Shown: one piece after another, positions 25,896 through 34,560 of the stretch
Position numbering within the stretch: the first letter of the stretch is position 1
Layout of the letters: each line of letters opens with the position of its first letter
DNA from: Rhodocyclaceae bacterium
Lineage (GTDB): Bacteria; Pseudomonadota; Gammaproteobacteria; Burkholderiales; Rhodocyclaceae
Assembly: GCA_030681195.1 (NCBI GenBank)
Contig: JAUXXJ010000012.1
Coordinates: 186,001 to 250,000, forward strand
Length of the DNA: 64,000 nt
Direction: 5' to 3'
Made by a program: the position numbers and the translations under genes
The notes under the pieces: model-generated
Seen by the model: the letters and a program-made list of their open reading frames with translations, nothing else
What the model was told of the DNA's origin: nothing
The model's database searches: none

Positions 25896-26906
25896 ATGGC
25901 GGAATACCGGCTGATCACGGTTTGGCATATTGAGGCACCGCTGGAGGCGGTCTATGCGGCGGTGTCCGATCCGCTGCGCTGGCCTGAGTGGTGGCCGGAC
26001 GCGCAGCGCGTCGTGGAACGCGAGGCCGGGGCGGCCGATGGCGTCGGGCGCCGGCTGCACTGCGCCTGGCAGGGCCGCTGGCTGCCCTACCGCTTGCAGT
26101 TCGACCTGCTGACCACGCAAATGAAAGCGCCGACGCTCGTGGTCGGCGAGGTCAAGGGCGATCTTGAAGGTTTCGGTCGCTGCCTGTTCTCGCAGCAAGG
26201 CGCGATCACCACCGTGCAGCACGAGTGGTACGTGCGCACCACGCGGCGCTGGATGAACCTGCTGGCGTTCATTGCCCGCCCGCTGTTCACGCGCAACCAC
26301 GCCCTGGCCATGCAGCGCGGCGGCGAAGGTCTGGCCGCCCGGCTCGGTGCGCGTCTGCTGGGCCTGGAGCATGGCGAACTCGCGGCGCCGGCCGTCCGTG
26401 CACCCGATGCGTTGGCAGCGCTCGCTGCCGGACTGCTGGCCGGCGTGCTGGCCACGGTGGTGCAGATGATCCTGTGGTGGCTCGCTTCGATGCCGGTGGT
26501 GGAAACCCTTTGGCGTGACACCCAACTGACCGCGGCCATTGTTCTGGGGACGGATGCGTTGACCGCGCCGCCTGCCACGCCGTGGACCCTGATGCTGGTC
26601 GCGGCGCTCATTCACTTCATGCTGTCGGGGATCTACGGACTCGTGCTGGCGCGTTTCATTGATCACCTGCCCGTCTGTCGGGCGCTGCTGGTGGGTGGCT
26701 GTTTCGGCGCCGTGCTCTACGTCGTCAATCTTTACGGTTTCGCGCTTTTTTTCCCCTGGTTCGCGGTGACGCGCGACGGGATTACCGCCCTGACCCATGT
26801 GGCCTTTGGCATTTTGCTGGCGGGCGCCTATGTCATGTTGCGCTTATGTCGGTCACGCCGGTCATCGCCGCCGGCACCACCCACAGATCGAACTGCTCGG
26901 CGGTGA
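25896..26906 (+). CDS. SRPBCC-fold protein fused to a membrane domain
   Basis: A 336-residue protein. Residues about 1-145 form an SRPBCC (START/polyketide-cyclase) fold beginning [30 protein letters not shown] (family pattern). Then comes a linker and about four hydrophobic segments (170-195, 228-250, 262-285, 295-315). SRPBCC domains bind hydrophobic ligands; the fused membrane part is unusual and its role unknown. The 3' end overlaps fumC antisense by 74 bases, so the last 24 residues ([20 protein letters not shown]) are probably junk-like extension. Confidence 0.78.
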   Translation: MAEYRLITVWHIEAPLEAVYAAVSDPLRWPEWWPDAQRVVEREAGAADGVGRRLHCAWQGRWLPYRLQFDLLTTQMKAPTLVVGEVKGDLEGFGRCLFSQQGAITTVQHEWYVRTTRRWMNLLAFIARPLFTRNHALAMQRGGEGLAARLGARLLGLEHGELAAPAVRAPDALAALAAGLLAGVLATVVQMILWWLASMPVVETLWRDTQLTAAIVLGTDALTAPPATPWTLMLVAALIHFMLSGIYGLVLARFIDHLPVCRALLVGGCFGAVLYVVNLYGFALFFPWFAVTRDGITALTHVAFGILLAGAYVMLRLCRSRRSSPPAPPTDRTARR

Positions 26907-28227
26907 CGTAACCGAGCGTCAGCGCCGCCTGCTTCAGCGTCCCGCCTTCGCGCTGTGCCCGCATGGCGATTTCCGCTGCCTTGTCGTAACCGATGTGCGG
27001 CACCAGCGCGGTGACCAGCATCAGCGAGCGTTCCATGAGTTCGGCGAGCCGTGCCTTATTGGCCACGATGCCGCGTGCGCAATGTGCTTCAAAACTGGTC
27101 ATGCCGTCGGCGAGCAGGCGCACGCTTTGCAGGAAGTTGTGAATGATCAGCGGCTTGTAGACATTCAGCTCGAAGTGGCCGGAGGCACCGCCAATGCCGA
27201 TGGCGACGTCGTTCGCCAGCACCTGGCCGCACAGCATGGTGAGTGCCTCGCACTGGGTCGGGTTGACCTTGCCCGGCATCATCGAACTGCCCGGCTCGTT
27301 TTCCGGAATGGCGATCTCGCCGAGCCCGCAGCGCGGCCCGGAGGCGAGCCAGCGGATGTCGTTGGCCAGCTTGGTCAGCGCCACGGCCAGCACCTTCAGC
27401 GCGCCGTGTGCAGCCACCAGTCCGTCGTGGGCGGCGAGGGCGGCGAATTTGTTAGCGGCCTCCGTGAACGGCAGGCCGCTGTCGACCACCAGCCGCGCGG
27501 CGACGCGCGCGCCGAATTCGGCGTGGGTGTTAAGTCCCGTGCCAACCGCCGTGCCACCGACCGCTAGCGGGTAAAGCGAGGGCAAGTTAGCCTCAAGCAC
27601 CGCGCGGGCATGGTCGAGCTGGGCGACGTAGCCGGAAAATTCCTGCCCCAGCGTCAACGGCGTCGCATCCTGCAGATGGGTACGGCCGATCTTCGGCAGC
27701 GCGGCGAACGTCACCGCCTTGACTTCCAGCGTCGCGCGCAGGCAGGCCAGCGTCGGCAGCACCGCGCGCGCAATGCCGAGCGCCGCCGCCAAGTGCATCG
27801 CGGTGGGGAAGATATCGTTCGACGATTGGCCGAGATTGACGTCGTCATTGGGATGCACCGGCTGACCGTCGCCAAGCAATTGTGCGGCGCGCTGGGCGAG
27901 CACCTCGTTCATGTTCATGTGCGTCTGGGTGCCCGAGCCAGTCTGCCAGACGGACAGCGGAAACTCGTCAGCATGGCGGCCGGCGATCACCTCATCAGCC
28001 GCCGCCGCGATGGCGTCCGCCTTGGTTGGCGCCAGCAGGCCGAGGCCGCAGTTCGTCAGCGCGGCAGCGCGCTTGACGGTGGCCAGCGCGCGGATGAATT
28101 CGGCGGGCAAGCGCTCGTTAGAGATGGCGAAATGTTCCAGCGAACGCTGCGTCTGCGCCCCCCATAGTCGCGCGGCGGGCACGGCAATTTCGCCAAAGGA
28201 ATCCCGCTCGCTGCGCGTGATGTCCAT
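26833..28227 (-). CDS. fumC: Class II fumarate hydratase
   Basis: A 464-residue homotetrameric enzyme of the TCA cycle interconverting fumarate and L-malate without an iron-sulphur cluster. Seen: the substrate regions [14 protein letters not shown] and [32 protein letters not shown] with the catalytic His, and the fumarase/aspartase signature [15 protein letters not shown] around residue 320. Length is typical. It heads a minus-strand set fumC-DUF2789-DsrC-like in reverse order: the DUF2789 gene is two bases upstream, so all could be one transcript starting at 29282. Confidence 0.95.
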   Translation of the reverse strand: MDITRSERDSFGEIAVPAARLWGAQTQRSLEHFAISNERLPAEFIRALATVKRAAALTNCGLGLLAPTKADAIAAAADEVIAGRHADEFPLSVWQTGSGTQTHMNMNEVLAQRAAQLLGDGQPVHPNDDVNLGQSSNDIFPTAMHLAAALGIARAVLPTLACLRATLEVKAVTFAALPKIGRTHLQDATPLTLGQEFSGYVAQLDHARAVLEANLPSLYPLAVGGTAVGTGLNTHAEFGARVAARLVVDSGLPFTEAANKFAALAAHDGLVAAHGALKVLAVALTKLANDIRWLASGPRCGLGEIAIPENEPGSSMMPGKVNPTQCEALTMLCGQVLANDVAIGIGGASGHFELNVYKPLIIHNFLQSVRLLADGMTSFEAHCARGIVANKARLAELMERSLMLVTALVPHIGYDKAAEIAMRAQREGGTLKQAALTLGYVTAEQFDLWVVPAAMTGVTDISAT

Positions 28228-28229
28228 GG

Positions 28230-28469
28230 CTAGCTTCTGTCGTGCAGTTCCTCGTTCAGCGTGTCGATCACATCCGACCAGTCGGCATCGACGAGCAGGC
28301 TCTCGCGCAGGAAGGCGGCCTGGGTCGGCGCCCAGAAAGGTGCGTCGGCCAGCCGCACGGTGGCGGGTAGGGGGCGGTGCGCCGCGATGAACCGCTCGAT
28401 CTCCCCCGGCCCGTCGGGCAGGCCGAGTTGGGCGAACAGATCGTTCATGCTGTGCAGTTGGGTTTCCAT
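28230..28469 (-). CDS. DUF2789 protein
   Basis: A 79-residue soluble protein with the DUF2789 pattern [19 protein letters not shown], then FIAAHRPLP, then [31 protein letters not shown]. Function is unknown. It sits two bases before fumC and 12 bases after the DsrC-like gene, all on the minus strand. Confidence 0.85.
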   Translation of the reverse strand: METQLHSMNDLFAQLGLPDGPGEIERFIAAHRPLPATVRLADAPFWAPTQAAFLRESLLVDADWSDVIDTLNEELHDRS

Positions 28470-28481
28470 GATGGCCTCCCT

Positions 28482-28850
28482 TCAGCTTGCCGAGCCGAAG
28501 GAGGGATCGCTGGCGTAGGGTGGCGTCGGTACGCCCGCCAGACGCGAGCCCTGATTCACCGGCCCCTGCGGGAACGCCAGATAAAGCGTGCGGCGCCCGC
28601 CCTCATCGGCGAAATCCTGCTCCAGATGATTGATCACCTGCCGCGCGTTCTGCGCGCGCCCATTCACGCGATGCAGGTTGCGCAAGGCGTAAATCACATG
28701 CCACTGCGTTTCGGAGAGTTCGCCCAAGCCTTCGGCCAGCGCTTGCTGCTTGGCAAACGCGGGCGACCAGTCTTGCAGGCCGACCATGTTGCCATCCGGA
28801 TCGTGGCCGTCCGCTTCGAGGTTTTCCATGCCTTTGTTGATGTCCAGCAT
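28482..28850 (-). CDS. DsrC/TusE-like protein lacking the conserved cysteines
   Basis: A 122-residue protein matching the DsrC/TusE fold: [24 protein letters not shown] resembles the strand-turn opening, [20 protein letters not shown] the central helix, and [21 protein letters not shown] the C-terminal arm. In sulphur-carrying DsrC and TusE that arm carries one or two cysteines (family ending GPxKQaCKIAGLPKPtGCV). Here there are none; the protein has no cysteine at all. It cannot carry sulphur and may be a regulatory or structural relative. It lies between a hypothetical gene and DUF2789. Confidence 0.82.
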   Translation of the reverse strand: MLDINKGMENLEADGHDPDGNMVGLQDWSPAFAKQQALAEGLGELSETQWHVIYALRNLHRVNGRAQNARQVINHLEQDFADEGGRRTLYLAFPQGPVNQGSRLAGVPTPPYASDPSFGSAS

Positions 28851-28865
28851 CTCGTTCTCCCTGGT

Positions 28866-29282
28866 TCAGGTCAGCTTGCTCGTCCACTCGTCGAGCGGCA
28901 CGCAGGCTTTCGCGGTCGGCTGCTTGGTATCGTCCAGCTGGTTGATCTGACAGAGGTATTCGTTGCCCTCGGCATCGTGCAGATTGCTGTAGGGGGAAGC
29001 CTCGTGGACGTCGAAGGCGCTGGCATCGGCGTAGATGAACGCAAAGTCGTTGCCAATGTCGACTTCCAGCTTGCCGCCGTGGCTGGCGCCGTAATCGCGC
29101 CAGCGGTTGTTCAGGTCAGCGCCTTCGATAACGGGCGACATGCGCCCGGCCTTGCGGTCGTGCCAGGCGATCAGCACGGGCTCAATCACTTCCTTGTCCA
29201 GATCGACCTGTGTCGCGGCCAATGCGGCGGCGTGGTGGTAATCCAGATCAGTTTCCAAATAGGCTATGTGTTCTTGTCTCAT
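28866..29282 (-). CDS. Hypothetical protein upstream of the DsrC-like gene
   Basis: A 138-residue acidic soluble protein (MRQEHIAYLETDLDYHHAAA at the start; YSNLHDAEGNEYLCQINQLD near the end). ATG 29282 is preferred because GGAG lies six bases upstream; ATG 29287 touches that site. No family is recognised. It has no signal peptide or membrane segment. It is the first gene of a minus-strand series running to fumC and may be functionally linked to the DsrC-like protein. Confidence 0.65.
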   Translation of the reverse strand: MRQEHIAYLETDLDYHHAAALAATQVDLDKEVIEPVLIAWHDRKAGRMSPVIEGADLNNRWRDYGASHGGKLEVDIGNDFAFIYADASAFDVHEASPYSNLHDAEGNEYLCQINQLDDTKQPTAKACVPLDEWTSKLT

Positions 29283-29363
29283 GTCCATCTCCGGTGGTCC
29301 TACCTCGGCACCGCCCCAACCGGCCCAATTGCCGGCAACATCGCGATCCCGCACTTCATACCT

Positions 29364-29433
29364 TTAGTCGACTAAGGCTGTCGGAAATGGTTCGCTCTTA
29401 TTTTTAGACCACAATCCGCTAAGATTCGTCTTA
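29364..29433. promoter_or_regulatory. Palindromes upstream of the VapB-like gene
   Basis: TTAGTCGACTAA (29364-29375) is a perfect 12-base palindrome, and TAAGA-TTCG-TCTTA (29420-29433) is a second inverted repeat 27 bases before the antitoxin ATG. Antitoxins of this class usually bind such sites to repress their own operon; the link is inferred from position. Confidence 0.45.
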
Positions 29434-29460
29434 CAGCGTCTTACTTTTTGGAGCACTCGC

Positions 29461-29727
29461 ATGGAAACCGTCCGCGTATCGAGCAAAGGTCAGATCGTCA
29501 TTCCCAAAAGCCTGCGTACCGCCTTCCATATCGAGACGGGCAGCGAGCTGGCGATTTTTGCCGAGGGTGACGAAATCCATTTGCGGCAGGCTGAACAATG
29601 CTTTGCCCGCACCGATCCGGCGAGCGGGCTTGGACTGCTGGCCAAACCTGGTCGGCAAACGCCAGCTGATGCCGAGATCAAGCGGACCGTTGGCGAGATG
29701 CTCAAGCGCAGAAACGCTGCGGCGTAG
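29461..29727 (+). CDS. vapB: AbrB-type antitoxin (VapB/MazE-like)
   Basis: An 88-residue protein opening with the swapped-hairpin AbrB DNA-binding domain (VRVSSKGQIVIPKSLRTAF and GSELAIFAEGDEIHLR), followed by a flexible C-terminal tail (from about 55) that would bind and block the PIN toxin encoded five bases downstream. TGGAG lies nine bases before the ATG. Pairs of this type repress their own promoter. Confidence 0.88.
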   Translation: METVRVSSKGQIVIPKSLRTAFHIETGSELAIFAEGDEIHLRQAEQCFARTDPASGLGLLAKPGRQTPADAEIKRTVGEMLKRRNAAA

Positions 29728-29732
29728 CACCC

Positions 29733-30134
29733 ATGATCGTCCTCGACACCAACCTGCTGCTGCGTTACCTGCTCAACGACGATGCAGCGCAGGCCAAACG
29801 CGCCCTGCGCCTGCTGGAAAGCACACCCCTCGTCACCGTCACCCCCACCATCGTGCTCGAACTAGTGTGGGTACTCGAATGCAGCGATTGCGCCCGCGCC
29901 GAAATCGTCAGCGCATTGCGCCATGTGCTGGGCCTGCCCAACATGCGCTTGCCCAACGCAGCGGCGCTCTACCGCACCGTGCAGTGGTTCGAGCAGGGAC
30001 TGGATTTTGCCGACGCGCTGCATCTCGCCCTGTCCCCCGCCACGGCAACGTTCATGACCTTCGACAAGGATTTCGCGAACAAGGCGAAACGCCTGGACGC
30101 TTTCCCCACCGTCGCGCTTTGTCCAAAAGCTTGA
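29733..30134 (+). CDS. vapC: PIN-domain toxin (VapC)
   Basis: A 133-residue PIN ribonuclease. Conserved acids: Asp in MIVLDTNLLLRY (residue 5), Glu in ELVWVLE near 45, Asp residues in DFADALHLA near 92-95 and in TFDKDFA near 108-111. All appear intact, so it should be an active Mg-dependent RNase held in check by the upstream antitoxin. A perfect dispersed repeat begins directly after the TGA stop. Confidence 0.9.
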   Translation: MIVLDTNLLLRYLLNDDAAQAKRALRLLESTPLVTVTPTIVLELVWVLECSDCARAEIVSALRHVLGLPNMRLPNAAALYRTVQWFEQGLDFADALHLALSPATATFMTFDKDFANKAKRLDAFPTVALCPKA

Positions 30135-30158
30135 AAAAGTCGGCGCTGGCGGGACGGC
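30135..30158 (+). repeat. Dispersed 24-mer directly after vapC
   Basis: A perfect GGG-type copy; its leading A-run abuts the vapC TGA (30132-30134). Confidence 0.94.
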
Positions 30159-30443
30159 ATGATCCTGCTTCGGACAGGAATCGGCCACAACCGGTCCGTC
30201 AACCATCATCCAGACTTATCATTCGTGGGGCCGCTCCACCCTGAATGCTGCCCGTTTGTTGATACGTACCCCTTGCCCTGACCAGCCGGTGGCGCTCTAC
30301 GCCAATCCGCTCTGCAATGGGACGATTACCTGCCGGACGCCTTGTCATTTCGATGAGCGGCGGCTACACGATTTTCCATAACAACATCCACCCAACCGGC
30401 AGTAAGTATTGCAATTCGGTGCCACTATTGATACCATGAGCGT
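30159..30443. other. Intergenic gap between vapC and hicA
   Basis: About 285 bases with no supported gene. It probably holds the hicA promoter near its right end (AT-rich GTAAGTATTGCAATTCGGTG). No known repeat or RNA is recognised here. Confidence 0.5.
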
Positions 30444-30700
30444 ATGGCAGCGACCCCGAAAATTATCGATCAAATGAGACGCGAACCAACCAATGTACGG
30501 TTTGGCGATCTCAAGAAGGTCTGCGAGGAATATTTCGGGAAACCTCGCCAATCAGGCACCAGCCACGCAATCTTCAAAACACCCTGAATGTTGATCCTCG
30601 GATCAACATTCAGGACAACAAGGGCAAGGCGAAGGCGTATCAGGTTCGGCAGGTGCTGTTGGCCATTAAAAAGTTGGAGGGCATTCGCAATGAACGTTGA
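30444..30700 (+). pseudogene. hicA: HicA-type toxin gene broken by a one-base frameshift
   Basis: The frame from ATG 30444 reads VRFGDLKKVCEEYFGKPRQS, then GTSHAIFKTP and a TGA at 30585. The +1 frame continues exactly as expected for the toxin: NVDPRINIQDNKGKAKAYQV, then RQVLLAIKKLEGIRNER to TGA at 30698. Family members read FKTPWxxDPRVNIQ, so CCC-TGG-AAT became CCC-TGA-ATG by loss of one G. The toxin, an mRNA interferase binding ribosome-associated mRNA, is therefore inactive unless frameshifting or a sequencing error is involved. The downstream antitoxin remains intact and overlaps its end by 11 bases. Confidence 0.87.
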
Positions 30701-31013
30701 TCATTACACTTACCGCGTGACGTGGTCGCCTGATGACGGCGAGCACCTTGCCTTGTGCGCAGAATTCCCGTCGCTGTCGTGGCTCGCGGCAACGCCAGAG
30801 GCAGCGCTGAAAGGAATCCGCCAAGTGATCTCCGAGGTGCTCGCCGACATGAAAGCCTCAGGCGAGGCCATTCCCGTACCCCTTGCTGAAAAACACTATA
30901 GCGGCGAATTCCGCGTCAGAATTCCGCCGGAGCTTCACCGCGCATTGGCCATGCAGGCCGCCGAGCAAAGGGTAAGCCTCAACAGACTGGCAAGCGCAAA
31001 ACTCGCCGGCTAA
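30690..31013 (+). CDS. hicB: HicB-type antitoxin
   Basis: A 107-residue antitoxin. N-terminal HicB fold of about 60 residues (YTYRVTWSPDDGEHLALCAE and SLSWLAATPEAALKGI) that masks the toxin, then a C-terminal ribbon-helix-helix DNA-binding part (FRVRIPPELHRALAMQAAEQ and RVSLNRLASAKL). The ATG at 30690 lies inside the hicA reading frame, so translation was coupled to the toxin. With hicA frameshifted it is now an antitoxin without active partner. Confidence 0.9.
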   Translation: MNVDHYTYRVTWSPDDGEHLALCAEFPSLSWLAATPEAALKGIRQVISEVLADMKASGEAIPVPLAEKHYSGEFRVRIPPELHRALAMQAAEQRVSLNRLASAKLAG

Positions 31014-31070
31014 AGGCATAGCAGCATTTATCGGGTTATCTGCGTTTTCACACAGCCTCGGTCGCTAACC

Positions 31071-31094
31071 GCCGTCCCGCCAGCGCCGACTTTT
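31071..31094 (-). repeat. Dispersed 24-mer directly after priA
   Basis: A perfect GGG-type copy abutting the TGA stop of the minus-strand priA (31095-31097), in the orientation stop codon then AAAAGTCGGCGC. Confidence 0.94.
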
Positions 31095-33065
31095 TCAATA
31101 CTCCAGCGGATCGACATCCAGATGCCAGCGCAAATCGCGCGGCGTCTTGAGGGTGTGGAGTTGGGTCATCCATTCGGTGAGATAGGCCTGTAGCGCCGGA
31201 CGGCTACGTGACTCGACCAGGAGTTGCGCACGTTCCCGGTTCTTGAGCCGCACCAACCGCATTGGCACGGGGTCGTAGCGCAGCACTTCCTGAAAAGTCG
31301 GCGCTCGCGAGACGGCCTCATGGAGGAATTCGAGCGCGCGACTGAGGGCTTCCGACTCGGCGCGCAGCAGTGCCTGAAAGGTGAAGGGCGGGAAGCCGGC
31401 GGCCTCGCGTTCGGCCAGTTGCTCGCGGGCGAAGGCATCGTAGTCGTGGGCCACCAGTGCCTGATAGAGCGGATGATCCGGGTACTCGGTCTGGATCAAC
31501 ACCTCGCCGGGCAGGGCCGCGCGGCCGGAGCGACCACCCACTTGCATGAGCTGGGAGAAGAGCCGCTCGGGGGCGCGGAAGTCGGCGGCGAACAGGGCGG
31601 CATCGGCACCGACGACGCCGACGAGGGTGAGCATGGGAAAGTCGTGGCCCTTGGCGAGCATCTGGGTGCCGACGAGGATGTCGGCTGCGCCGGCGTGGAT
31701 GGCGTCGAGCAGGGCCTGCCATTTTTTCGGCGAGTCGGCCGAATCACGGTCGATGCGCAGGATGCGCGCCTCGGGAAAACGCTCGACCAGTTTGGCTTCG
31801 AGGCGCTGGGTGCCACGCCCGAAGGGCTGGATATCGAGGTTGCCGCAATCGGGGCAGGCATTGGGAATCGCATTTTCCAAACCGCAATGGTGGCAGCGCA
31901 GGCGCCGGTCGGCCAGATGCACCACCATATTGGCCGCACAGCGCCGGCAGTGCGAAATCCAGCCGCAGGCCGGACAGGCGAGCACGGGGGCATAGCCGCG
32001 CCGGTTAAGAAAAAGCAGGCTCTGTTCGCCACGCCGTAAGCGCTCACTGATGGCGTCGATCAGCTCCTGACTCAGGCCATCCTGTAATTTCTGCTTGCGC
32101 GTATCGACCGTCAGCACCGTCGGCATTGAGGTAGCCACCGCCCGCAGCGGCAGGTCGAGCTTGGTGTGGCGCCCGCTGGTAGCGTGGTGGAAGGTCTCCA
32201 GCGAAGGGGTCGCCGAGCCGAGCACAATCGGTACGCCGCGCTGCTTGGCGCGGAAAATCGCCACATCGCGCGCCGAATAGCGCAGGCCTTCCTGCTGCTT
32301 GAAGGAGGCATCGTGCTCCTCGTCGACGACGATCAGCTTGAGGCGCGGTAGCGGCATGAAGACCGACAGGCGCGTGCCCAGCACGATGTCGGCACGGCCG
32401 TCTTGCGCGGCAAGAAAGGCGCGCGCGCGCGCCGCATCGGCCACGCCGCTATGCGCGGAAACGACTTGCGCGCCTGGGAAGCGAGCGCTCACCCGCGATT
32501 CCAGTTGCGGGGTCAGCGCGATCTCGGGTACCAGCATCAGCGCCTGGCCGCCGGCCGCCAGCACGGCGTCGATGGCCTGCAGATACACCTCGGTCTTGCC
32601 GCTGCCGGTCACGCCGTGGAGCAGGAATGTCTGGAAACCCTGTGCATTTGTAATGGCGGCGATGGCCATTTGCTGGTCGGGCGTTGCGGCATGGCTAGTG
32701 GGTGCCGTCTCGCCAGCGCCGACTTTTTGTTTTAGGTTGCGTGGCTGTTTGCCCTTGCGCAACAACGGCGGCAACGCAAAGGCCATCACCTGACCGAGCG
32801 GATGCTGGTAATAGCGCGCGCAAAACTCGCACAGGGCAATCCAGTCGGCCGGCAGGGCGGCCAGGCCGTCGATCAATTCGGCCGTCTTGAGCTTGTCTTC
32901 AGGCTGGTCGCTGTGGTCCTGCACAGCCACCACCACGCCGATTTTTGTGCCTTTGCTGAAGGGCACCGTCGCCAAACGACCCACCGCCTCGACACCCCCA
33001 TCGGCCAACCGGTAATCAAACAGGCGCGGCAGGGGAACATCAAGAGCGATTCGGGCAATTTGCAC
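31095..33065 (-). CDS. priA: Primosomal replication protein N' (PriA helicase)
   Basis: A 656-residue 3'-5' helicase that reloads the replisome at stalled forks. N-terminal DNA-binding domain (about 1-105), helicase with Walker A HGVTGSGKTEVY near 152, DEEH box (VVDEEHDASF) near 248, and zinc-binding cysteines in CPACGWISHCRRC and CHHCGL with CPDCGN near 360-400. Start is GTG at 33065 with a GAAGGAAG leader. Somewhat shorter than E. coli PriA (732). Two repeat copies are inside (QKVGAGETA near 115, AVSRAPTF near 590) and a third abuts its stop, the densest cluster in the window. Confidence 0.95.
   Translation of the reverse strand: MQIARIALDVPLPRLFDYRLADGGVEAVGRLATVPFSKGTKIGVVVAVQDHSDQPEDKLKTAELIDGLAALPADWIALCEFCARYYQHPLGQVMAFALPPLLRKGKQPRNLKQKVGAGETAPTSHAATPDQQMAIAAITNAQGFQTFLLHGVTGSGKTEVYLQAIDAVLAAGGQALMLVPEIALTPQLESRVSARFPGAQVVSAHSGVADAARARAFLAAQDGRADIVLGTRLSVFMPLPRLKLIVVDEEHDASFKQQEGLRYSARDVAIFRAKQRGVPIVLGSATPSLETFHHATSGRHTKLDLPLRAVATSMPTVLTVDTRKQKLQDGLSQELIDAISERLRRGEQSLLFLNRRGYAPVLACPACGWISHCRRCAANMVVHLADRRLRCHHCGLENAIPNACPDCGNLDIQPFGRGTQRLEAKLVERFPEARILRIDRDSADSPKKWQALLDAIHAGAADILVGTQMLAKGHDFPMLTLVGVVGADAALFAADFRAPERLFSQLMQVGGRSGRAALPGEVLIQTEYPDHPLYQALVAHDYDAFAREQLAEREAAGFPPFTFQALLRAESEALSRALEFLHEAVSRAPTFQEVLRYDPVPMRLVRLKNRERAQLLVESRSRPALQAYLTEWMTQLHTLKTPRDLRWHLDVDPLEY
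31293..31316 (+). repeat. Dispersed 24-mer inside priA (antisense)
   Basis: One mismatch in the right half (TCGCGAGACGGC). Read in the gene it encodes AVSRAPTF. Confidence 0.88.
32704..32727 (-). repeat. Dispersed 24-mer inside priA (sense)
   Basis: A perfect GAG-type copy encoding KVGAGETA in the linker before the helicase domain. Confidence 0.94.
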
Positions 33066-33425
33066 TTAACGGGCTTCCTTCAAGTGATTCCTCACAAAGC
33101 ACTTTAATCCCTTGCTGTAAAAGCGTTTTTTCATTTCAGAAAGCCTGTGGATAATTCTGTGAGTATTGCTAAAGGAAAATGAATGACCCACTTGCGCTGT
33201 GGTCTGAAGTTATGCTAAAAAAACCGAGGTGCAAAGTAAAGTCTTTATAAATCATAAAGTTATTTGTTGCATGCCCACAACAGAACAGAAACCCTCTATA
33301 AATCATGGGGTTCACTGTTCTGTGTATAAGTCAACTATTTCAGCCCTTTGTCAAACCCTCTCGGGGCAAGGCTTCGCGGGAGGGGCTGCCCCGACAGCCA
33401 GACGGGCTACCGGTTTCCAGTTAGC
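33066..33425. other. AT-rich gap between hemE and priA with hairpins
   Basis: No gene is supported. It contains TATAAATCAT twice (33246 and 33297), a hairpin at 33280-33323 (ACAGAACAG pairing with CTGTTCTGT, with AACCC/GGGTT inside), and CGGGGCA/TGCCCCG arms at 33362-33393 just past the hemE stop. The last may act as a terminator for hemE although it lacks a clear U-run; the AT-rich part is likely the priA promoter. Confidence 0.5.
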
Positions 33426-34484
33426 CTATTTTCTTTTGTAGGCGTGGACAGTGTCTACGAGCACCCGAACGTTTTCCGGGGGGGTGTGCTGGTTGATGCC
33501 GTGGCCCAGATTGAACACGTGGCCGGTATTTCCCGGACCGTAGCAGTCGAGGATGCGCGTCGCCTCTTTCGCCACCGCCTCCGGCGAGGCAAACAGGGCG
33601 ATCGGGTCAAAGTTGCCCTGCAGCGCCACCTTGTCGCCGACACGCTGACGCGCCAGGCCAATGTCAGTGCTCCAGTCGACGCCGATGGCATCGCAGCCGA
33701 TATCGGCGATCTTTTCCAGCCACTGGCCGCCGCCCTTGGTGAACACGATGCAGGGGATGCGCTCGCCGTCATGGGTTTTCTTGAGGCCGGCGATCACGCG
33801 CTGCATGTAGGCCAGCGAGAATTCCTCGTAGGCCGCGTGCGACAGGGCGCCGCCCCAGGTATCGAAAATCTGCACCGCCTGGGCGCCCGATTCGATCTGG
33901 GCATTCAGGTAGGCGGTGACGGCATCGGCGGTGACGCCAAGAATCTTGTGCAGCAGGTCGGGCCGGCTGTAGAGCATGGTCTTGACGGTGCGGAAATCGT
34001 CCGAGCCGCCACCTTCCACCATGTAGCAAGCCAGTGTGAAGGGCGAACCGGAAAAACCGATCAGCGGCACCGAGTTGTCGAGCGCACGGCGAATCTCGAC
34101 GACGGCGTCCATCACATAGCGCAGATGGTCGTAGGGATCGGGGGCGGTCAGGTCGTTGATCGCCCATTCCTCGCGCAGCGGACGCTCGAACTTCGGGCCT
34201 TCACCTTCAGCGAAGTAGAGGCCGAGGCCCATCGCATCGGGCACGGTGAGGATGTCGGAAAACAGGATGGCGGCATCCAGGTCGTAACGTGCCAGCGGCT
34301 GCAGCGTCACTTCGCAGGCCATGCTGGGCGACTTGCACAGGTTCAAAAAGTTGCCGGCGCGCTTGCGCGTTTCGCAATATTCGGGGAGGTAACGGCCGGC
34401 CTGACGCATCAGCCAGAGGGGGGTGCGGGTGGTGGGTTCGCGCAGCAGTGCGCGCAGAAAGTCGTCGTTCTTCGGGCGGGCCAT
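33426..34484 (-). CDS. hemE: Uroporphyrinogen decarboxylase
   Basis: A 352-residue cytoplasmic enzyme that removes four carboxyl groups from uroporphyrinogen III to give coproporphyrinogen III in haem synthesis. Both family signatures are present: [16 protein letters not shown] near residue 20 with the essential Arg, and [17 protein letters not shown] near 140. The substrate Asp is in the [16 protein letters not shown] region and a His near the C-terminus (FNLGHGI). Full typical length. It is divergent from pfk, sharing a 76-base promoter region. Confidence 0.96.
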   Translation of the reverse strand: MARPKNDDFLRALLREPTTRTPLWLMRQAGRYLPEYCETRKRAGNFLNLCKSPSMACEVTLQPLARYDLDAAILFSDILTVPDAMGLGLYFAEGEGPKFERPLREEWAINDLTAPDPYDHLRYVMDAVVEIRRALDNSVPLIGFSGSPFTLACYMVEGGGSDDFRTVKTMLYSRPDLLHKILGVTADAVTAYLNAQIESGAQAVQIFDTWGGALSHAAYEEFSLAYMQRVIAGLKKTHDGERIPCIVFTKGGGQWLEKIADIGCDAIGVDWSTDIGLARQRVGDKVALQGNFDPIALFASPEAVAKEATRILDCYGPGNTGHVFNLGHGINQHTPPENVRVLVDTVHAYKRK

Positions 34485-34560
34485 GATCAGATTCCTTAAG
34501 GTATCGGGCGATTATCGCATGTGAAATAAGGGACAATGCCGGCCAAACGAGGAGACAACC

